Assembly (NCBI GenBank): GCA_964235485.1
Contig: CAXSAZ010000005.1
Location: 140,893-204,892, forward strand
Direction: 5' to 3'
Source of the DNA: CAHJXG01 sp964235485
GTDB lineage: Bacteria > Pseudomonadota > Alphaproteobacteria > Acetobacterales > Acetobacteraceae
DNA length: 64,000 bases
Part shown: positions 25,183-33,704 of the stretch, piece after piece
Numbering within the stretch: position 1 is the first letter of the stretch
Layout: every line of letters starts with the position of its first letter
Notes under the pieces: model-generated
Database searches by the model: none
Seen by the model: the letters and a program-made list of their open reading frames with translations, nothing else
Told to the model about the DNA's origin: nothing
Position numbers and translations under genes: made by a program

Positions 25183-26274
25183 ATGAACCCCGGCCTTCGC
25201 GCTGTCCTGGCTGCGACGGCGCTCGTGCTGTCCGGCTGCTCCAACGACCCGGCCCGGGCGCAGTCGCTCGGGTCCCGCGCCGCGGGCGCCGCGCCGCAGA
25301 GCTTCGCGCCGCTGGTGAAGCGCGTGGTGCCGGCCGTGGTCAACATCGCAGTGACGGAAGGACGCAGCCCAACCGATGTCGCCGCGATCCCGCCGGAACT
25401 GCGCGGCACGCCGTTTGAGCGGCAGTTCCGCGAGCGGTTCCGCAACCGGCGGGAGCAGGTGCTGGGCGCAGGCTCCGGCTTCATCGTGGATCCGAACGGT
25501 TTGATCGTCACCAACAACCACGTCGTCGGCCGCGCCGACCGCATCACGGTCGCGCTGGCGGACGGGACGGAGCTGCCGGCGCGGCTGATCGGCTCGGACG
25601 ACCTGACGGACATCGCGGTGATCCGGGTCAGCAGCCCGACCCCGCTTCCTTACGTGAAATGGGGCGACAGCCGCGCGGTGGAGGTCGGCGACTGGATCAT
25701 GGCCGCGGGCAACCCGTTCGGGCTGGGCAGCTCGGTCACGGCGGGGATCGTGTCGGCGCGCGGGCGGGACATCGGCGCCGGGCCGTTTGACGACTTCCTG
25801 CAGATCGACGCGCCGATCAACCCCGGCAACTCCGGTGGGCCGACCTTCAACCTGGACGGCGAGGTGATCGCGGTGAACACCGCCATCGTGTCGCCCACTG
25901 GCGGGTCGGTCGGCATCGGCTTCGCGGTGCCGAGCGAGATCGCGATCCGGATCGTGTCGGATTTGCGGGACAAGGGGCGGATCGACCGCGGCTGGCTGGG
26001 CGTGTCCGTGCAGGACGCGCCGGGCCGGGTGGCGCACACCGGGGTGGAGATCGCGGGCATTGACCGCACCGGCCCGGCGGCGCGCGCCGGGCTGCGGCCT
26101 GGCGACGTGGTGCTGGCCGTGAACGGCGACCGGGTGGACAGCGCCCGCGGCCTGATCCGCGCGGTCGCCGCCGCCCAGCCCGGCAGCGCCGTCAAGCTGT
26201 CCGTGCGGCGCAGCGGGCAAAGCTTCGAGCTGCCGGTCACCGTTGGACGCCGCGCCCAGGAAGCACCGAGTTGA
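25183..26274 (+). CDS. HtrA/DegP-family serine protease, probable lipoprotein
   Basis: A periplasmic protease of 363 residues. The leader ends in the lipobox LSGC (C19), so it is probably anchored to a membrane. The trypsin-like domain holds the triad H113 (VTNNHVVG), D143 (DLTDIAVI) and S217 (NPGNSGGP). One PDZ domain follows (about residues 256-350: GWLGVSVQD to GLRPGDVVLAVNG). A single PDZ domain makes it DegS-like in architecture. AAGGAG lies 9 nt upstream of the ATG. It starts an operon with the two-component genes 3 nt downstream. Confidence 0.9.
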   Translation: MNPGLRAVLAATALVLSGCSNDPARAQSLGSRAAGAAPQSFAPLVKRVVPAVVNIAVTEGRSPTDVAAIPPELRGTPFERQFRERFRNRREQVLGAGSGFIVDPNGLIVTNNHVVGRADRITVALADGTELPARLIGSDDLTDIAVIRVSSPTPLPYVKWGDSRAVEVGDWIMAAGNPFGLGSSVTAGIVSARGRDIGAGPFDDFLQIDAPINPGNSGGPTFNLDGEVIAVNTAIVSPTGGSVGIGFAVPSEIAIRIVSDLRDKGRIDRGWLGVSVQDAPGRVAHTGVEIAGIDRTGPAARAGLRPGDVVLAVNGDRVDSARGLIRAVAAAQPGSAVKLSVRRSGQSFELPVTVGRRAQEAPS

Positions 26275-26277
26275 GCC

Positions 26278-26955
26278 ATGCGCATCCTGGTGGTTGAGGA
26301 CGATTCGGACGTGGCCGGCTTCGTGACCAAGGGCCTGCGCGAAGCCGGGCACGAGGCGGCGCAGGCGGGCAACGGCGTGGACGGCCTGTCGCTCGCCACC
26401 AGGGAGCCGTTCGACGCCATCATCCTGGACCGTATGCTGCCCGGCGGGCTGGACGGCCTGGGAGTGCTGGAAACGCTGCGCGCCCAGGACAACCAGACCC
26501 CGGTGCTGTTCCTGTCGGCCATGGTCGGCGTGGACGACCGGGTGCGGGGGTTGCAGGCGGGCGGCGACGACTACCTGACCAAGCCGTTCGCGTTCAGCGA
26601 GCTGCTCGCCCGGGTGGAGGCGCTGATGCGCCGGGGCCGGGGGACGCGGGGTGCAACCCTGCTCGTGGTCGGCGACCTGGAGATGGACCTGCTGTCCCGC
26701 ACGGTGCGCCGCCGCGGGCAGAAGATCGACCTGCAGCCGCGGGAGTTCCGCTTATTGGAGTTCCTGATGCGGCACGCCGGGCAGGTGGTGACGCGCACCA
26801 TGCTTTTGGAAGGCGTGTGGGATTATCATTTCGATCCGCAAACCAATGTGATCGACGTGCATGTATCCCGGCTCCGCCAGAAGATCGACAAGCCGTTCGA
26901 CGCGGCGTCCATCCAGACCGTCCGCAGCGCCGGCTACATGCTGCGCGGCGAATAG
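26278..26955 (+). CDS. OmpR-family response regulator
   Basis: 225 residues. The receiver domain has the acidic pocket VVEDDSD and phospho-acceptor D51 (IILDRMLPGG), with the conserved K in YLTKPFAFSE. The C-terminal winged helix has DLQPREFRLLEFLMRHAGQV and VSRLRQKID. It is 3 nt from the protease stop and 5 nt from the kinase start, so it is its partner regulator. A role in envelope stress is inferred from the protease neighbour. Confidence 0.93.
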   Translation: MRILVVEDDSDVAGFVTKGLREAGHEAAQAGNGVDGLSLATREPFDAIILDRMLPGGLDGLGVLETLRAQDNQTPVLFLSAMVGVDDRVRGLQAGGDDYLTKPFAFSELLARVEALMRRGRGTRGATLLVVGDLEMDLLSRTVRRRGQKIDLQPREFRLLEFLMRHAGQVVTRTMLLEGVWDYHFDPQTNVIDVHVSRLRQKIDKPFDAASIQTVRSAGYMLRGE

Positions 26956-26960
26956 GCACG

Positions 26961-28442
26961 GTGCGGACGACCGCCGGGCTGCGCCGCCTGCTCCGCTCGG
27001 CAGGCGCCCGCTTGGCGCTGGCCTATGCCGGGCTGTTCGCCTCCACCGTGCTGATACTGATGCTCCTTATGTGGTGGGCCACGATCGGCCTGCTGAACGC
27101 CCAGGTGGATGCCGCCATCCGCGCCGACGCGCAAGTGCTGTTCAAGCGGTGGCAGGATGGCGGCCAAGCGGCGCTGCTGGCGAACATCGAGGCCCGGCTG
27201 GCCGGCGACGCCGACGACGACGCCGTTTACCTCGTGCTCGACCCGGTGGGCCAGCGCCTGGGCGGCAGCCTCGCGGCCTGGCCGGCGGCCGTGGCGGAGG
27301 AGGGCGTCGTTTACGAGCTGCCGACCCGGCATCACGGGGAGGCCAGCCTGGCGCGGCTGCGCCGCTTCGCCTTGCCCGACGGCGCCGCGCTGCTGGTCGG
27401 GCGCGACGTGCAGGCCCGCGCCGCGCTGCAGCGCCTGCTGGCCGCCATGATGGCCTGGGCACTGGTGCCGGTCGGCATCCTGGGGCTGGCGGGGGCGCTC
27501 ACGGTGCGGCGGGTGTTCACGCGCATGATGGGGCACGTCACGAAAACCACGGCGGCGATCTCCGCGGGCGAGCTGCCGCCGCGCATCGGGCTGTCGGGCC
27601 GGGGCGACGAGTTCGACCGGCTGGCGGCGACGTTCAACGACATGCTGGACCGCATCAGCCGGCTGATGGACGGCGTGCGCCAGGTGTCGGACGCCATCGC
27701 GCACGACCTGCGCACCCCGATCACCCGCGCCCGCGCCCGGCTGGAGGACGCGGCAGCCCATGCCGGAAGCACCGCCGAGCTTCGCGCCGCGGTGGACCGC
27801 GCGGTGATGGACCTGGATGGCGTCACCGCGGTGTTCCAGGCGTTGCTGCGCATCGCGGAGATCGAGGCCGGCGCCGGGCGCTACGCCTTTGCGGCGCTGG
27901 ATGTCGGCCCGCTGCTGGCGGGCCTGGCCGAACTCTACGGCGCGGTGGCGGAGGAGCGCGGGCTGACGCTGGCGCTGCAGGCCGCCCAGCCGTTGCCGGT
28001 CTGGGGCGACCGGGAGCTGATCCAGCAGGCGGTGGCGAACCTCCTGGACAACGCGATCAAGTTCTCGCCGCCCGGCGGCTCGGTCACGCTGCGGGCGCGC
28101 CGCGTCCCCGGCGCGTGGCCGGAGTCGCTGGAGATTGCGGTGCTCGACGGCGGGCCGGGCATCCCGCCCTTGGACCAGGCCCGCGCGACCGACCGGTTCT
28201 TTCGGGGGGAGGCGGCGCGCAACACGCCGGGCTACGGCCTGGGGCTGACGCTGGTGCGGGCGGTGGCGGAGCTGCACGGCGGCGTCCTGCGCCTGCTGGA
28301 TGCTGCGCCGGGGCTGCAGGCGCTGCTGACGCTGCCGGCCAGCCGGCAATCGTCGTTCGACATGTCAGACGCCCGGAAGCGCGGTTTCGCGCCGGAAGGT
28401 GACCACCAGAACGTCCCGGTGCGCGGGCTGCTCCGGATCTAG
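26961..28442 (+). CDS. Sensor histidine kinase (HAMP-HisKA-HATPase)
   Basis: 493 residues from a GTG start at 26961, 5 nt after the regulator stop. TM1 spans about residues 16-44, a periplasmic domain of about 115 residues follows, and TM2 is about 161-182, then HAMP. The phospho-acceptor H248 is in SDAIAHDLRTPITRAR. The ATPase domain has NLLDNAIKFSPPGG (N box), GGPGIPP (G1) and GYGLGLTLV (G2). Its last 78 nt overlap tail-to-tail with the 2OG-Fe dioxygenase gene on the other strand. Confidence 0.92.
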   Translation: MRTTAGLRRLLRSAGARLALAYAGLFASTVLILMLLMWWATIGLLNAQVDAAIRADAQVLFKRWQDGGQAALLANIEARLAGDADDDAVYLVLDPVGQRLGGSLAAWPAAVAEEGVVYELPTRHHGEASLARLRRFALPDGAALLVGRDVQARAALQRLLAAMMAWALVPVGILGLAGALTVRRVFTRMMGHVTKTTAAISAGELPPRIGLSGRGDEFDRLAATFNDMLDRISRLMDGVRQVSDAIAHDLRTPITRARARLEDAAAHAGSTAELRAAVDRAVMDLDGVTAVFQALLRIAEIEAGAGRYAFAALDVGPLLAGLAELYGAVAEERGLTLALQAAQPLPVWGDRELIQQAVANLLDNAIKFSPPGGSVTLRARRVPGAWPESLEIAVLDGGPGIPPLDQARATDRFFRGEAARNTPGYGLGLTLVRAVAELHGGVLRLLDAAPGLQALLTLPASRQSSFDMSDARKRGFAPEGDHQNVPVRGLLRI

Positions 28443-29087
28443 GGGCTGCACGGGCGTGACCCCGTGGAACACCCGGTGGTCGTCCACCAACGCCGCATCC
28501 ATCGGCGCTTCGAGGGTGAAACTGCCGAGCAGCGTGCGGTCCAGGCCATGGATGCTGGTGGTGCCGGACAAGATATTGACCCGGCCGACCATCAGCACGA
28601 GCACCCAATCCACGCCGTCCTGGTGCATCCCTTCGGGCGTCGGCTGGCCGGCCTGGCCGGGACGCGCCTCGATGCGGAACTGGTGCGCCTCGACGTGCCA
28701 GGCGGGCGCGGGGGTCAGGCCGTCGAACAAATCATGACAGAAACGCAGGATGGCCCCGAACGCGGCGGACCCGGCGGCGGCGGGCGTGACCGGATCGAAC
28801 CAGCGGGCGATGCCGCCGTTCAGCGCGTTGTAGTCGCGGCTTTGGTAATGCGGCTGGTCCGGCTTGCGTGCGGCGCCCGCGGCGTTGACCAGGAACGCGG
28901 CATGGCGGCGCTTCCGATAGCGTCCGCCGTCGGCCATGTAGGTGTCGAGGCCCAGGTCGTCCCAGGTGCGGGCGAAGCCGTCCCAATCGGACAGCCCGAC
29001 CACCCGCAAGGCTTCGGCCATCTCCGGCGCCTGCACGAAAGCGTAGCCGCGGTCGCGCAGCGCCGCCGAGGGATCAAGACTATTCAT
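28365..29087 (-). CDS. 2OG-Fe dioxygenase family protein (amino-acid hydroxylase-like)
   Basis: A 240-residue protein of the 2OG-Fe_Oxy_2 family, which includes L-isoleucine 4-hydroxylase and BsmA. Fe ligands are H155 and D157 in EGMHQDGVDW and H208 in VFHGVTPV; R224 (HRDVLVVTFR) is placed to bind 2-oxoglutarate. Its ATG overlaps the stop codon of the MscS gene (ATGA), indicating translational coupling. The substrate is unknown; free amino acids are the family precedent. Confidence 0.85.
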   Translation of the reverse strand: MNSLDPSAALRDRGYAFVQAPEMAEALRVVGLSDWDGFARTWDDLGLDTYMADGGRYRKRRHAAFLVNAAGAARKPDQPHYQSRDYNALNGGIARWFDPVTPAAAGSAAFGAILRFCHDLFDGLTPAPAWHVEAHQFRIEARPGQAGQPTPEGMHQDGVDWVLVLMVGRVNILSGTTSIHGLDRTLLGSFTLEAPMDAALVDDHRVFHGVTPVQPLDPEQPAHRDVLVVTFRRETALPGV

Positions 29088-31570
29088 GCCACCTTCTCCT
29101 TGACCGCTTCTTGGACTGGAGCCGCCGGGTCCGCCGCAGGCGCCGGCGCCGCGCTCAGCACGCGGTAGGACGTAAGCGGGCTTTCAACCGCAAGCTCGTC
29201 GAAGCGCACCTTCACCCGGCGGTTCAGCTCGCGGCCCACCGACCACCGGCTGGCGGGCTGCGTCTTCATCCGCACGCGCAGCACCCAGGCCGAATCAACG
29301 AACTTCTCGACGCCCATGACATCCAGCTCGTCCAGCACCAGCGAGGCCCATTTCGGGTCGCGCCGCATCTCGGCCGCCAGGTCGCGCACCACCTCGATGA
29401 CGTGCGCCGGCTCCTCGTTCAGGCCCACGCTGATGTCGAGCACCGCGTAGCCGTAGTCGCGGGTCTGGTTGGTGACGGTCGTCACCGCGCTGAACGGAAC
29501 GATGTGCACGGCGCCATCCAGCGCGCGCAGGCGGATGGTGCGGATCGACAACGCCTCCACCGTGCCGGTCAGGCCGCCGAGCGTCACGATGTCGCCGACC
29601 TGCATCGTGTTCTCCAGCAGGAGGAACAAGCCGGTGATCAAGTCGCGCACCAGCGTCTGCGACCCGAAACCGACGGCGATGCCGATCACCCCGGCGCCGG
29701 CCAGCAGCGGCGCCACGTTGACGCCAAGCTCGCTCAGCACGACCAGCGCGACCACCAGCAGGATGGCGACCAGCAGCAGCGTGCGGAACATCGGCAGCAG
29801 CGTGCGCAGCCGCCCGGCGCGCGCCAGGTGCGCTTCCGCCGACAAGCGCGCGAGGTGCTGGGCAACCGCGGCGTTCGCACCCTCCCACACCAGCACCGCG
29901 AGCAGGACCGTGACGACGATCACCGTCAACGCCGACGCGACGCGCCCGCCCAGGCCGTTGCGCACCAGCCAATTCACCGGGCCGAGGTTCCACACTTCAA
30001 GCAGCCCAAGGACGGTGGCAACCGCGAGCACGGCGGTGATGGCGGTGCGCAGCACGGGCCGGTAGAACGTGGCGCGCTCGGCCAATCCCGGGTGGCGTGC
30101 CAGCAGCGCCGGGTCGAAGCGCAGCAGGCGGTCGAGGCCGCCGAGCAGCACGACCGCGGCCAGCCGGGACGCCAGCAGGACGGCGAGCGTGACCAGGGAG
30201 AAGTAGATGAGCCGCGCGTAGCCGTTGCGCAACTCCGCCGCCCAAACCAGCCAAAGCGCGGCAAGGAAGAAGATGGCGATCAGGTGCCAGATGTTGGCCA
30301 GGCGGTTCAGCACCGACGCCCAAACGCCCGGCACGAGCCGGATCGCGCGGATCGCGGCCGCCACGTGCGCCCGGGACTGCAGCACGGCCACGATCAGGCC
30401 GCCGTGAAGAACAAGCGCGAACAGCTTCAGCAGCGCGTCGTGCGCGGTTTGATACATGCCGAACAGCAGCCCGACCTCGGCCAGCACGTAGCCGGTGACG
30501 CCCACGGCAAGGAGCCAGCGTATCCACCGGGTCAGGAACCCCGCCGCCCAATCCGAAACGGTCAGCAAACGCAGCCGGGGCGCGACTGGGGACACCAGCA
30601 TCGTCGTGACGCTCAGCACCGCCCGGCTGATGACATAGGCATTGAGCACTTCCTGGGTGGCAAGCCGGGAGATCGCAGGCCCGCCCAGCTCGGTGCCGAG
30701 CAGCAGAAAGGATAGGGCGGCGAAGGCGGCGATGGGCAGCAGGTCCAGCAGCAGGCGTCCGAGGAGGTATGGCAGCCGCCGCAGCGTGCCCACCGTCTGG
30801 TTGAGCTGGCGGCTTTGGTTTTGCTCGGTTTCGCCGGCCTCGGCCGCGGCCAGCCCGGACTCGAGCACCGGCAAGACGGCGGCAACTGGGTCCGCCACCG
30901 CGGGGGTCCACATGCCCAGGGCGACGCGCATCCGGCGCAGCAGGCGGACCACGGCGAGCTCGACGACCAGCCCGCTTCCGACGATGGCTGCAAGCCGCCA
31001 CAGCGCGTCGAGCAGGCGGGCACGGAAATCCGGGGTCTCGACCTGGGTCGCGATCCAGCGCCACAGCAGCGGCAGGTCGTTCACCGAGTGGATCGCGGTG
31101 GCGAGCTGGGACCCCGTTTTGGCAATCGCCGTCACCGTTTGGTCAACGACCTCGGCGCCCAGGCTGTCGGGCTTGAGCGGCAGGATTTGGCTCGGCGCGG
31201 CGGCCGGAACGGCGGGGGCAGCCGGCGCCGCAGGGGCAGCCGATGCGGCCGGGGCTGTTCCCGCAGCCGACGCCTCGGGGGCAGGCGTGGCCGTGCCCGT
31301 GGCCGGCGCGGCTTTGGCCAGGCTTTCCAGCACCGTCGTGAACTCGGCCCGGCGCTTGTCGTCCCGCAGCAGGTCCAGCACCTGCTGGGCTTGCGCAGGC
31401 GCCAGCGCCGGGGGCGCTTGATCCGGCGCGGCTCCGGGCGCGGCGGCTTGCGCGGCGGTGGCTTGCGGGGCGGCTGGGGCCGGCGATGCCGGCGTTTGAC
31501 CGTGCCCGGGCGACGCGAGGCCGAGCACAAGAACCGGAAGCAGGATCAAGGGCAGGAAGCGCGTTTGCAT
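29084..31570 (-). CDS. Large MscS-family mechanosensitive channel
   Basis: 828 residues from the ATG at 31570. A signal peptide (QTRFLPLILLPVLVLGLASPG region) is followed by a long Ala/Pro-rich periplasmic segment (about 25-165). A series of about ten TM helices comes next, then the MscS pore helix and beta domain: LLAGAGVIGIAVGFGSQTLV, then TGLFLLLENTMQVGDIVTLG and TVEALSIRTIRLRALDG. The C-terminal domain ends with charged residues. It releases solutes on hypo-osmotic shock. The size is typical of the multi-TM MscS subclass. Confidence 0.9.
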   Translation of the reverse strand: MQTRFLPLILLPVLVLGLASPGHGQTPASPAPAAPQATAAQAAAPGAAPDQAPPALAPAQAQQVLDLLRDDKRRAEFTTVLESLAKAAPATGTATPAPEASAAGTAPAASAAPAAPAAPAVPAAAPSQILPLKPDSLGAEVVDQTVTAIAKTGSQLATAIHSVNDLPLLWRWIATQVETPDFRARLLDALWRLAAIVGSGLVVELAVVRLLRRMRVALGMWTPAVADPVAAVLPVLESGLAAAEAGETEQNQSRQLNQTVGTLRRLPYLLGRLLLDLLPIAAFAALSFLLLGTELGGPAISRLATQEVLNAYVISRAVLSVTTMLVSPVAPRLRLLTVSDWAAGFLTRWIRWLLAVGVTGYVLAEVGLLFGMYQTAHDALLKLFALVLHGGLIVAVLQSRAHVAAAIRAIRLVPGVWASVLNRLANIWHLIAIFFLAALWLVWAAELRNGYARLIYFSLVTLAVLLASRLAAVVLLGGLDRLLRFDPALLARHPGLAERATFYRPVLRTAITAVLAVATVLGLLEVWNLGPVNWLVRNGLGGRVASALTVIVVTVLLAVLVWEGANAAVAQHLARLSAEAHLARAGRLRTLLPMFRTLLLVAILLVVALVVLSELGVNVAPLLAGAGVIGIAVGFGSQTLVRDLITGLFLLLENTMQVGDIVTLGGLTGTVEALSIRTIRLRALDGAVHIVPFSAVTTVTNQTRDYGYAVLDISVGLNEEPAHVIEVVRDLAAEMRRDPKWASLVLDELDVMGVEKFVDSAWVLRVRMKTQPASRWSVGRELNRRVKVRFDELAVESPLTSYRVLSAAPAPAADPAAPVQEAVKEKVA

Positions 31571-31682
31571 GCGAAGCGTCGAACACCCGTGCGCAAACCG
31601 TGTCAATGGCGGGCTGGGGAACGGCCCGGGGGTGACATCGCCGACGGAACGCCCAGCTTGGTGGCATGGTCAGGTGCTGCTT

Positions 31683-31877
31683 ATGACGACGTTGCTGACG
31701 ATTCTGGTGGGTTTGGCGATGCTGGGGACGGTGGGCGTGCTGTTCGCCGGGCTGTTCGGCTTGGCGCGCGGCGGAGAAAACGCGCGCTTGTCCAACACCC
31801 TGATGCGCTGGCGCGTCCTGCTGCAGGCCGTGGCGCTGGTGCTGTTCGTGATCCTGCTCTCGCTGTTGCGGGGCTGA
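31683..31877 (+). CDS. Twin-transmembrane HIG1-domain-like small protein
   Basis: 64 residues with two predicted TM helices (MTTLLTILVGLAMLGTVGVL and VLLQAVALVLFVILLSLL) joined by a short basic loop, GLARGGENARLSNTLMRWR. This matches small twin-TM proteins related to the HIG1 domain, which in alphaproteobacteria commonly lie just before a cobalamin adenosyltransferase gene and etfBA. Here etfB follows directly. The ATG at 31683 was chosen because the upstream extension is not membrane-like. Confidence 0.72.
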   Translation: MTTLLTILVGLAMLGTVGVLFAGLFGLARGGENARLSNTLMRWRVLLQAVALVLFVILLSLLRG

Positions 31878-31896
31878 CGGCAGGAACCGGCCCGGT

Positions 31897-31924
31897 TTGA
31901 CATTCCGGTGGCCTGCCCCATAAG
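31897..31924 (+). promoter_or_regulatory. Probable sigma70-type promoter of etfBA
   Basis: A consensus TTGACA (31897-31902) is followed after 16 nt by CATAAG (31919-31924), about 90 nt before etfB. The -10 is imperfect but resembles the candidate in front of sdhC. Confidence 0.5.
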
Positions 31925-32014
31925 GTCCGACCGATTTTTGCCGTGCTGCGGAGGGCTGCCGGGCCTGGCCTCGCCCGGCGTGCGCCCCCTCACCCGTAAC
32001 TCAATGGCAGTCCC

Positions 32015-32764
32015 ATGAAGCTCCTCGTCCCTGTCAAGCGCGTCGTCGATTACAACGTGAAGGTGCGTGTCAAGGCGGACGGCTCCGGCGTGGAAACGGC
32101 GGGGGTCAAGATGTCGATGAATCCCTTCGACGAGATCGCGGTCGAGGAAGCGGTGCGCCTCAAGGAAAAGGGCGTCGCCACCGAGATCGTCGCGGTGTCC
32201 ATGGGCATCGCGGCCTGCGCGGAAACGATCCGCACGGCGCTCGCCATGGGCGCCGACCGCGGCGTGCTGGTGGAAACGGACGTGGAGCTGCAGCCGCTCG
32301 CGGTTGCCAAGCTGCTGCGCGCGCTGGCCGACAAGGAGCAGCCCGGCCTCATCATCATGGGCAAGCAGGCCATCGACGACGACATGAACGCAACCGGGCA
32401 GATGCTGGCCGCCCTGCTCGGCTGGCCGCAGGGCACCTTTGCGAGCCGGGTCGCCGTGGAAGGCGAGAAGCTAGTGGTGACGCGGGAAATCGACGGCGGC
32501 TTGGAAACGCTGGAGCTGGACCTGCCCTGCATCGTCACCACCGACCTGCGTTTGAACGAGCCGCGCTATGCGTCGCTGCCCAACATCATGAAGGCGCGCA
32601 AGAAGCCCATCGAGACGGTCAAGCCCGCCGACCTCGGCGTGGACCCGGCGCCCCGGCTGCGCCTGGTGAAAGTCGCGGAGCCGCCGCGCCGCAGCGCCGG
32701 GGTCAAGGTCGGCTCGGTGGCCGAGCTGGTGCAGAAACTGCGAACCGAAGCGAAGGTGATCTGA
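32015..32764 (+). CDS. etfB: Electron transfer flavoprotein beta subunit
   Basis: A 249-residue subunit that binds AMP and docks to acyl-CoA and other dehydrogenases. It begins MKLLVPVKRVVDYNVKVRVK. SMNPFDEIAVEEAVRLKEKG and MGKQAIDDDMNATGQMLAALL are family blocks, and the recognition loop is LNEPRYASLPNIMKARKKP. It is 1 nt upstream of etfA. Together they pass electrons to ETF-ubiquinone oxidoreductase. Confidence 0.97.
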   Translation: MKLLVPVKRVVDYNVKVRVKADGSGVETAGVKMSMNPFDEIAVEEAVRLKEKGVATEIVAVSMGIAACAETIRTALAMGADRGVLVETDVELQPLAVAKLLRALADKEQPGLIIMGKQAIDDDMNATGQMLAALLGWPQGTFASRVAVEGEKLVVTREIDGGLETLELDLPCIVTTDLRLNEPRYASLPNIMKARKKPIETVKPADLGVDPAPRLRLVKVAEPPRRSAGVKVGSVAELVQKLRTEAKVI

Positions 32765-32765
32765 C

Positions 32766-33704
32766 ATGGCGTCCCTTGTCCTGCTCGACCACGACCACGG
32801 CCAGATCAAGCAGCCGTCCCGCAGCGCCGTCGCCGCCGCGGCCCTTTTGGGCGAGGTCCACGCGCTGGTGGCCGGGGAGAACGTGGGCGACGCCGCCGCG
32901 GCCGCGGCCAAGCTGCCGGGCGTTTCCAAGGTGCACGTGGCCGACAGCCCGGCTTACGCCCACAGCCTGGCGGAGCCGTTGGCGGCGCTGCTGGTCTCGA
33001 TGGCCGGGCACCACGACCACATCCTGGCGGCCAGCACGGCGACCGGCAAGAACGTGATGCCGCGCGTCGCCGCCCTGTTGGACGTGCAGCCGATCAGCGA
33101 CATCGCCGGGATCGTCGATGCCGACACCTTTGTCCGCCCGATCTATGCGGGCAACGCCCTGGCAACCGTCGCGTCCTCGGACCCCAAGAAGGTCATCACG
33201 GTCCGCGCCGCGAGCTTCGACCCGGTGGCGGCGGAAGGCGGTGATGCCGCCATCGAGCCGGTCTCGGCGCCTGAGGCCCCGGCCACGTCGCGCTTCGTGT
33301 CGGCGGAGCTGTCCAAGAGCGAGCGGCCGGAGCTGACCGCGGCGCGCATCGTGATCTCCGGCGGGCGCGGGATGCAGAACGGCGAGAACTTCAAGCTGCT
33401 GGAGCCGATCGCCGACAAGCTGGGTGCGGCCGTCGGCGCGTCGCGGGCGGCGGTGGATGCGGGCTACGTGCCGAACGACTACCAGGTGGGGCAGACCGGC
33501 AAGATCGTGGCGCCGGAGCTTTACCTCGCAATCGGCATCAGCGGCGCGATCCAGCACCTGGCGGGCATGAAGGACAGCAAGGTCATCGTGGCCATCAACA
33601 AGGACGAGGACGCGCCGATCTTCCAGGTGGCCGACTACGGCTTCGTGGGCGACCTGTTCACCGCACTGCCAGAACTCGAAACGGAGCTGGGGCGGGCTTC
33701 TTGA
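32766..33704 (+). CDS. etfA: Electron transfer flavoprotein alpha subunit
   Basis: A 312-residue FAD-binding subunit. Its C-terminal domain contains VGASRAAVDAGYVPNDYQVG, GKIVAPELYLAIGISGAIQH and INKDEDAPIFQVADYGFVGD, the FAD signature. The stop codon overlaps the TTG start of the next gene. Confidence 0.97.
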   Translation: MASLVLLDHDHGQIKQPSRSAVAAAALLGEVHALVAGENVGDAAAAAAKLPGVSKVHVADSPAYAHSLAEPLAALLVSMAGHHDHILAASTATGKNVMPRVAALLDVQPISDIAGIVDADTFVRPIYAGNALATVASSDPKKVITVRAASFDPVAAEGGDAAIEPVSAPEAPATSRFVSAELSKSERPELTAARIVISGGRGMQNGENFKLLEPIADKLGAAVGASRAAVDAGYVPNDYQVGQTGKIVAPELYLAIGISGAIQHLAGMKDSKVIVAINKDEDAPIFQVADYGFVGDLFTALPELETELGRAS

